A DNA stretch of 64,000 nt from Mucilaginibacter sp. (lineage in GTDB: Bacteria > Bacteroidota > Bacteroidia > Sphingobacteriales > Sphingobacteriaceae), in NCBI GenBank assembly GCA_028287895.1, contig JAQBOV010000091.1:39632-103631 (forward strand), given 5' to 3'. Position numbers and translations under genes: made by a program. Every line of letters begins with the position of its first letter. Position 1 is the first letter of the stretch. Under the pieces are notes generated by a model. The model did no database searches. It was given only the letters and a program-made list of their open reading frames with translations, and was not told where the DNA came from. Positions 58,818 through 64,000 of the stretch are shown in pieces.

Positions 58818-60302
58818 ATGATGAAGAACAGAAAAAAAATATTGCAGAGGGCTTTAGGTATTAGCGCTATTGCGTGTATAATAATGTTTCAAAGCTGTAA
58901 AAAGAGCTTTTTAAATGTTAATCCCGCCGGAAATGTGGCATCATCACAATTTTGGAAAACACAATCGGATGCGACCCAGGCTGTTAGTGCAATGTATGCC
59001 AACCTGCATGAATGGTCCAATATCGCCTTTGCATCAATTGCCGTTGAAAGCATGGGATCTGATGACGTTAATAAAGGCAGTACTGCTGCCGATGCTGCAT
59101 TTATGAATGATTTCCATAATTTCAGCGCCAACTCAGGCGAGGGACAGATATCGGATTTTTGGGGCGGAGAATATAAAACCATCAATTTTGCCAACCAGAT
59201 TTTGGATAATGTGCCGGCCATAAGTATGGATGCTTCTCTTAAAACAAGATACCTGGCAGAAGCAAAATTTATAAGGGCATGGGCTTATTTTAGGTTAGTA
59301 AGGGCTTTCGGTGATGTGCCATTGCGTTTACATGTACCCAAGAGTGCTACTGAATATAATATTCCCCGTACGCCAAAAGCTCAGGTGTGGGCTGCTATTG
59401 AAACCGACCTGACCGACGCAGCGGCTGTATTGCCGCAAACATACAGTGCTGTTGATGTTGGCCATGTTACCAAAGGGGCGGCGCTTGCCTTGCATGCTAA
59501 AGCGGCTATGTACCAGGCAAAATGGGCCGATGTACTCACCTATACCAACCAGGTAATGGGCCTGGGTTATTCATTGTTTGCTAACTATGAGCAGATGTTC
59601 AGAACCAATAATAAAAATAATTCTGAATCCATTTTTGAAATACAATGTAACTTGGTACCCAATAATCCGGATGCATCTAATTCGCAATATTCCCAGGTAC
59701 AGGGAGTAGACGGTTCAACCGGAGGTGGTTGGGGCTTTAATGTTCCAAGCGCTTCTTTGGCCGCTGCTTATGAAGCAGGTGACCCACGCCGGGATGCTAC
59801 CATCATTTTCAGGGGCGAAACCACACCAGAAGGTGATGTCATACCCGCTTCAGGGAATAGTACAATGTACAATCAAAAATCATATGTTCCTTTTAGCTTA
59901 TATGTTTCCGGCTTTAACGAAGGTTGTCAGCAAGACAAAATAGCACTGCGTTATGCTGATGTATTATTAATGAATGCGGAAGCGAACAACGAGTTAGGTA
60001 ATATTACCCCTGCATTGGCGTCATTGGAAATGGTACGTGCAAGGGCAAGAGCGGGTAATGCAGCGATTTTACCGGCAGTAACGCTTACCGATAAAACAGC
60101 TTTGCGTACCGCAATATGGAACGAACGCCATATTGAGCTGGCTATGGAATTTGATCGTTATTTCGATGTTATCCGCCAGGGCAGAGGTACAGCGGTATTT
60201 GGGTCCAGAGGATGGACAGCAGGAAAAAATGAGGTTTGGCCCTTGCCGCAGAACGAAATCGATCTGAGTGCAGGTACATTAACTCAAAATCCTGGTTATT
60301 AA
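58818..60302 (+). CDS. SusD/RagB family lipoprotein (PUL)
   Basis: A 494-residue surface glycan-binding lipoprotein: signal sequence with lipobox FQSC (C27), then the SusD N-terminal part (KSFLNVNPAGNVASSQFWKTQSDATQAVSAMYANL), TPR-like helices (LAEAKFIRAWAYFRLVRAFGDVPL, a hallmark), and the C-terminal RagB/SusD domain (DKIALRYADVLLMNAEANNEL, NERHIELAMEFDRYFDVIRQGR, VWPLPQNEIDLS). It pairs with the SusC 9 nt upstream and should hand substrate to it. Starts ATG 58818 or 58821. The LamG lipoprotein gene follows after 20 nt. Confidence 0.94.
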   Translation: MMKNRKKILQRALGISAIACIIMFQSCKKSFLNVNPAGNVASSQFWKTQSDATQAVSAMYANLHEWSNIAFASIAVESMGSDDVNKGSTAADAAFMNDFHNFSANSGEGQISDFWGGEYKTINFANQILDNVPAISMDASLKTRYLAEAKFIRAWAYFRLVRAFGDVPLRLHVPKSATEYNIPRTPKAQVWAAIETDLTDAAAVLPQTYSAVDVGHVTKGAALALHAKAAMYQAKWADVLTYTNQVMGLGYSLFANYEQMFRTNNKNNSESIFEIQCNLVPNNPDASNSQYSQVQGVDGSTGGGWGFNVPSASLAAAYEAGDPRRDATIIFRGETTPEGDVIPASGNSTMYNQKSYVPFSLYVSGFNEGCQQDKIALRYADVLLMNAEANNELGNITPALASLEMVRARARAGNAAILPAVTLTDKTALRTAIWNERHIELAMEFDRYFDVIRQGRGTAVFGSRGWTAGKNEVWPLPQNEIDLSAGTLTQNPGY

Positions 60303-60322
60303 TTATTATTAAATAAAAAGAG

Positions 60323-61195
60323 ATGAAAACAATTAACAATGTATTTATAGCGGGCTTTACGGCCTTTGCTATGGTTTTCACAATATCCTCATGCCAGAAA
60401 GGTTTTGACGCAAAATCATATGCCCCAACAAAGCCGCTGCCTAAATTCGACGGATATAGTAGCTCAAAGGATATTGTACCGGCAAGCCTGGTCGCTTATT
60501 GGCCCTTTAATGGTAATCTTACCGATAGTCTTTCAGCAACAACCGGTGTGGCTACCGGAACCAGCTTTAGCACAGGTGTTGAAGGGCAGGGCTTGCAGGG
60601 AGCTGATAATGCATACGTAGTAACTGATGCTCCGGCAGCAGTAAAAGCTTTGCATAGCTTTACTATCAGTACGTGGGTGAAAATGCCACTGAATACCGGC
60701 GCCACCGGGATTGTAAGTGTAGCTCATTCTGCTAATTTTTGGGGAAACTTTGATATATTTTATGATAATGGTGGCTCAGCGACTACCGGGATACTTAAAG
60801 TCCATGTATTTAATAATGCTGCAAAATTGGATGCACCCGGAGGAGGAGTAAACGCATGGGAAGGGGGATATACCGTTGACAACCCCTGGAACGTATGGAC
60901 TCAAATTGCTGTTACTTATACTGATGCTACCTCTACAGTAAATGTTTATTTCAATGGGAAATCTGTCGGTACTAACACGGCAGCCGGTTTTGCACCGCTT
61001 GACTGGTCAGCTGCAACTAAGATGGTTTTCGGGACTTTACAATTCCAAACTACACCTTCACTTACGACTAATACCGGCGCGCAGGGTTGGGCAAGTTTTG
61101 TAAACGGACAGATAGACCAGATAAGGGTATACGATGCACCATTAACTGCCAGTCAGTTGGATGCGTTGTACAATCTGGAAAAAGCAGGAAGATAA
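60323..61195 (+). CDS. LamG/concanavalin-like surface lipoprotein (SusE-position)
   Basis: A 290-residue lipoprotein (lipobox ISSC, C24). After a short linker (KSYAPTKPLPKFDGYSSSKD) comes a single LamG/concanavalin A-like jelly roll: LVAYWPFNGNLTDSLSA, GQGLQGADNAYVVTD, SFTISTWVKMP, WTQIAVTYTDATSTVNVYFNGK and QIDQIRVYDAPLTASQLDALY. The calcium/glycan-side residues of such domains vary, so binding to glycan is likely but not shown. It occupies the position of SusE/F-type surface binding proteins in the PUL, 20 nt after SusD. A hairpin with a T tract at 61223 follows it. Confidence 0.85.
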   Translation: MKTINNVFIAGFTAFAMVFTISSCQKGFDAKSYAPTKPLPKFDGYSSSKDIVPASLVAYWPFNGNLTDSLSATTGVATGTSFSTGVEGQGLQGADNAYVVTDAPAAVKALHSFTISTWVKMPLNTGATGIVSVAHSANFWGNFDIFYDNGGSATTGILKVHVFNNAAKLDAPGGGVNAWEGGYTVDNPWNVWTQIAVTYTDATSTVNVYFNGKSVGTNTAAGFAPLDWSAATKMVFGTLQFQTTPSLTTNTGAQGWASFVNGQIDQIRVYDAPLTASQLDALYNLEKAGR

Positions 61196-61222
61196 AAGTT
61201 GATTGATTTAGGTGAGGTTGTT

Positions 61223-61254
61223 TGTCCGCCAACCGGCGGACAGCAGCCTTTTTT
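61223..61254 (+). terminator. Hairpin between the LamG gene and the first glucoamylase-family gene
   Basis: TGTCCGCC-AACC-GGCGGACA is a perfect 8-bp stem, then GCAGCC and six T residues. With a 6-nt gap before the T tract it is a slightly atypical terminator; partial read-through could lower the enzyme genes relative to SusCD. Confidence 0.5.
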
Positions 61255-61302
61255 AATGCTGAGCGGTAAATAGTTTGCTTTTGCAAAATGATATTCGAAG
61301 GA

Positions 61303-62964
61303 ATGAGACATTTTAAATATAGTTGCGGAATAATTTTGTTTTTTGGGCTTTATGCCTGCTCGAAGGAACAGAAGGTAACACCGCCACCTGTTGCTTCTTC
61401 ATTCAGTTTTACTGGGTTAAAAGTAAATGGGGTTTATGATGGGTTCAGCTATAGCAATGTCACTTTACAACCAGTAATTAAAATTTCATTCTCGGCAGCA
61501 ATCAATCATAATTCAATAGCCAATAGCGTAACTTTCAGCACTAAGGCAGGTACCTCGGTTCCTTATACCACCACCTATGAAAATCATGATAGTACTATGG
61601 TGATCGCTCCCTCTGCTTTGCAGGCAATCGCCAAATATACCCTGGCTGTTTCTACCAACCTTAAGTCGGCAGCAAACGGAAGTTTGCAAAATGTCGTTAA
61701 CGTGCAGTTGACCACCGCTATTGATACTACGAATAAATTTCCTGTAATATCAGATAATGCTTTGCTCGATCTGGTTCAAAAACAAACCTTCAAATATTTC
61801 TGGGACTTTGGCCATCCTGTCAGCGGCCTGGCGCGTGAGCGCAACACCTCAGGCGATGTGGTAACCACCGGAGGGTCAGGATTTGGCATTATGGCTATTG
61901 TGGTAGCAGTTAACCGTCAGTTTGTTTCCCGGGCCGATGGTTTGGCGCGTATGCAAACGATCGTTGGCTTTTTGAAAAATACCGCTCAAAAATTCCATGG
62001 GGCCTTTCCGCATTGGATGAATGGTGTTACCGGCGTTGTGGTGCCATTTAGTCCGCAGGATGATGGCGCCGACCTGGTAGAAACATCGTATTTAATGCAG
62101 GGATTGTTAACCGCACGCCAGTATTTTAACGGAGCAGGGAGCGATGAAACCACCCTGCGGAATGACATCAACACCATTTGGAGCGGTGTGGAATGGGATT
62201 GGTTCCGCCAGAATGGACAAAATACATTATACTGGCATTGGAGTCCCAATTATGGATGGTCAACAAATATGCAGGTAAATGGCTGGGATGAAGCGCTGAT
62301 CACCTATGTGATGGCCGCATCATCCATCACGCATGCAATCCCCAAAATTGTTTATGATCATGGATGGGCGCTTAATGGCGTCATAAAAAATGGCAATACC
62401 TATTTGGGTGTTCAACTGCCGCTGGGTCCGGCTGAAGGCGGCCCTTTATTTTTTGCCCATTATTCATTCCTGGGGATAAACCCTAATGGGTTGTCAGATG
62501 CCTATGCAAGCTATGATGTGCAAAATAAAGCACACGCTATGATTAATTATAATTATTGCGTGGCAAATCCTAAAGGGAACAATGGTTATAGCAGCAATTG
62601 CTGGGGATTAACGGCCAGCGATATCCAAAATGGTTATACGGCCAGTTCGCCTGTAAATGATCTGGGAGTAATCGCACCGACAGCAGCCATCTCATCATTG
62701 CCTTATACGCCAGGACAATCTATGGCGGCGCTCCGGTTTTTCTACTATAAGCTTGGAGATAAAATATGGAGCCAATATGGCTTTTATGATGCCTTTAATT
62801 TAAATGATACCTGGTTTGCCGATTCGACATTGGCTATTGACCAGGGGCCGATAATCGATATGATAGAAAATTACCGCAGCGGCTTGCTTTGGAGCTTGTT
62901 TATGAGCTGTCCTGAAGTAAAAACCGGTATGAAGAATTTAGGCTTCCAAAGTCCTAATTTATAA
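61303..62964 (+). CDS. Glucoamylase-family (GH144-like) lipoprotein with an N-terminal Ig-like domain
   Basis: A 553-residue lipoprotein (lipobox LYAC). An Ig-like/Big_5-type domain (about 30-140, FTGLKVNGVYDGFSYSNVTLQPVIKISFS) leads to the glucoamylase-family catalytic barrel (PF10091): LDLVQKQTFKYFWDFGHPVSGLARER, TTGGSGFGIMAIVVAV, HGAFPHWMNG, QDDGADLVETSYLMQGLL, NTLYWHWSPNYGW, LPLGPAEGGPLFFAHYSFLG and DQGPIIDMIENYRSGLLW. This architecture matches GH144 endo-beta-1,2-glucanases; substrate is inferred, not shown. An ATG at 61288 would add five residues; 61303 follows GAAGGA and gives a better signal peptide. Confidence 0.85.
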   Translation: MRHFKYSCGIILFFGLYACSKEQKVTPPPVASSFSFTGLKVNGVYDGFSYSNVTLQPVIKISFSAAINHNSIANSVTFSTKAGTSVPYTTTYENHDSTMVIAPSALQAIAKYTLAVSTNLKSAANGSLQNVVNVQLTTAIDTTNKFPVISDNALLDLVQKQTFKYFWDFGHPVSGLARERNTSGDVVTTGGSGFGIMAIVVAVNRQFVSRADGLARMQTIVGFLKNTAQKFHGAFPHWMNGVTGVVVPFSPQDDGADLVETSYLMQGLLTARQYFNGAGSDETTLRNDINTIWSGVEWDWFRQNGQNTLYWHWSPNYGWSTNMQVNGWDEALITYVMAASSITHAIPKIVYDHGWALNGVIKNGNTYLGVQLPLGPAEGGPLFFAHYSFLGINPNGLSDAYASYDVQNKAHAMINYNYCVANPKGNNGYSSNCWGLTASDIQNGYTASSPVNDLGVIAPTAAISSLPYTPGQSMAALRFFYYKLGDKIWSQYGFYDAFNLNDTWFADSTLAIDQGPIIDMIENYRSGLLWSLFMSCPEVKTGMKNLGFQSPNL

Positions 62965-63046
62965 GTGGTTTAATATAAATGTTAAAAAAATAAAATTTCC
63001 GGACGTCATTCCTAATGGCGATCAGAACAAAAAACGAATTACCATA

Positions 63047-64000
63047 ATGAAAAAGATCATACTTCCATTCTTAATTTTAATATCCTCATACTGCTTTGCA
63101 CAAAAGACTGGTGAACAGGGTATCAAACCTGTTGGCATTATTAAAAATTTAACGGATAGTGCCCTCCTTGATGTGGTGCAGCGTCAAACATTCCGCTATT
63201 TCTGGGATTTCGGGCATCCTACCAGCGGCCTGGCCCGCGAGCGCAGCAACATAGCTTATGATTACGGTAATGAAGTAGTGACCACAGGCGGATCGGGCTT
63301 TGGGATTATGGCTTTGATCGTGGCTGATCACCGGAAATGGATAACCCACGAACAGGCCGTGAGCAGGATGGTCAAAATAGTGGAGTTTTTATACCGGGCG
63401 GATGCTTATCATGGGGTTTTCCCTCACTGGCTCAACGGCGAAACAGGTAAAACTATCCGTTTCGGGAGAAAGGATGATGGCGGCGATCTGGTTGAAAGCT
63501 CCTACCTTTTTCAAGGGCTGTTATGCGCCAGGCAGTATTTTTCTGCAGATGATCGAAAAGAAAGAAGGATAAGGGATGTGATTAATGGTATGTGGGATGA
63601 GATTGAATGGAGTTGGTATACCCAGGGCGGCAGGGACAATTTATACTGGCATTGGTCACCTAATAATGGTTGGGTGATGAATTTCCCAATCCGCGGCTTT
63701 AACGAATGTTTGATTACTTACGTGCTTGCTGCATCAGGCGAAAGATACCCGGTACCTGCCAGTATTTATCACGGCGGCTGGGCGCAAAGTGATTTTTTTA
63801 AAAATGGGAAAACATTTTATGGCTACAAATTACCTTTAGGGTTTGATTACGGCGGCCCGCTATTCTTTTCACAATATTCATTTCAGGGACTTGATCCAAG
63901 AGGTTTAAAGGATGAGTATGCTGATTATTGGCAACAGAATGTCAACCATACTTTAATCAACAGAGCGTATTGCATTGATAATCCTAAAAAATTTAAAGGC
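63047..64000 (+). CDS. Glucoamylase-family (GH144-like) protein, truncated by the window edge
   Basis: The ATG at 63047 opens a frame that runs uninterrupted to the last base (318 codons). It has a signal peptide (KKIILPFLILISSYCFA, then Q) and no lipobox, so it is probably periplasmic, unlike the gene before it. The catalytic fold repeats that neighbour's motifs: LLDVVQRQTFRYFWDFGHPTSGLARER, TTGGSGFGIMALIVAD, YHGVFPHWLNGE, RKDDGGDLVESSYLFQGLLCARQYF, LYWHWSPNNGWVMN, LPLGFDYGGPLFFSQYSFQGLDPRG. No Ig-like domain precedes it. A second copy with a different address fits outside-then-periplasm digestion of one glucan. Confidence 0.85.
   Translation, partial: MKKIILPFLILISSYCFAQKTGEQGIKPVGIIKNLTDSALLDVVQRQTFRYFWDFGHPTSGLARERSNIAYDYGNEVVTTGGSGFGIMALIVADHRKWITHEQAVSRMVKIVEFLYRADAYHGVFPHWLNGETGKTIRFGRKDDGGDLVESSYLFQGLLCARQYFSADDRKERRIRDVINGMWDEIEWSWYTQGGRDNLYWHWSPNNGWVMNFPIRGFNECLITYVLAASGERYPVPASIYHGGWAQSDFFKNGKTFYGYKLPLGFDYGGPLFFSQYSFQGLDPRGLKDEYADYWQQNVNHTLINRAYCIDNPKKFKG

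Overview
The window looks like chromosome from a Bacteroidota bacterium, most likely family Sphingobacteriaceae (Mucilaginibacter- or Pedobacter-like). The evidence is two SusC/SusD pairs, a PorT-type barrel, a DUF5686 protein, a CreD system, LytTR two-component signalling, AT-rich spacers, few Shine-Dalgarno sequences and several promoters of the Bacteroidota type (TAnnTTTG at about -7, once with TTTG exactly 19 bp upstream). The genus is an inference. I see no tRNA, rRNA, CRISPR array, integrase or intact transposon.

Layout. 1-5.2 kb: recG (cut by the left edge) behind ridA, a 47-codon membrane protein missed by length filters, an OmpA/TSP3 porin, aminopeptidase P and the MeaB GTPase. 5.3-12.0 kb: a surface-glycan cluster with five glycosyltransferases, three of them tandem paralogues, and an MsbA-like ABC exporter. 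12.1-20.3 kb: a PorT-like barrel, a GH3 enzyme, an NAD-binding epimerase-like protein, a one-chain UvrD helicase/PD-(D/E)XK nuclease and an M28 peptidase. 20.3-27.5 kb: an ABC exporter operon divergent from a LytS/LytTR pair with likely LytTR boxes between them, PlsC, and a MacB-like permease split by a frameshift. 27.8-34.8 kb: folate, shikimate and RNA-modification housekeeping genes, a decayed antitoxin and three copies of an odd AACTTT-rich spacer repeat. 35-41.3 kb: creD, a MarR-like regulator broken by an in-frame TAG, a shared palindromic operator, then the kbl-pheS-lipoprotein-tetR operon. 41.5-48.2 kb: an orphan SusCD pair and a Gly/Tyr-rich DUF6515 protein. 48.8-52.5 kb: a DUF5686 protein and TrhO. 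52.6-64 kb: a polysaccharide utilization locus (PUL).

How they work together. In the right-hand PUL a membrane-spanning propeller/YYY/LuxR sensor precedes SusC, SusD, a LamG surface lipoprotein and two glucoamylase-family (GH144-like) enzymes. This organisation predicts capture and cleavage of a beta-glucan, plausibly beta-1,2-glucan. In the creD region, two near-identical operators tie a membrane protein/regulator operon to creD, yet the regulator carries a nonsense codon. No clearly undescribed large system was found. The best leads are this regulon, the LytTR operator, the two broken genes, the helicase-nuclease, the dispersed spacer repeats, and two intrinsic terminators with no assigned gene.
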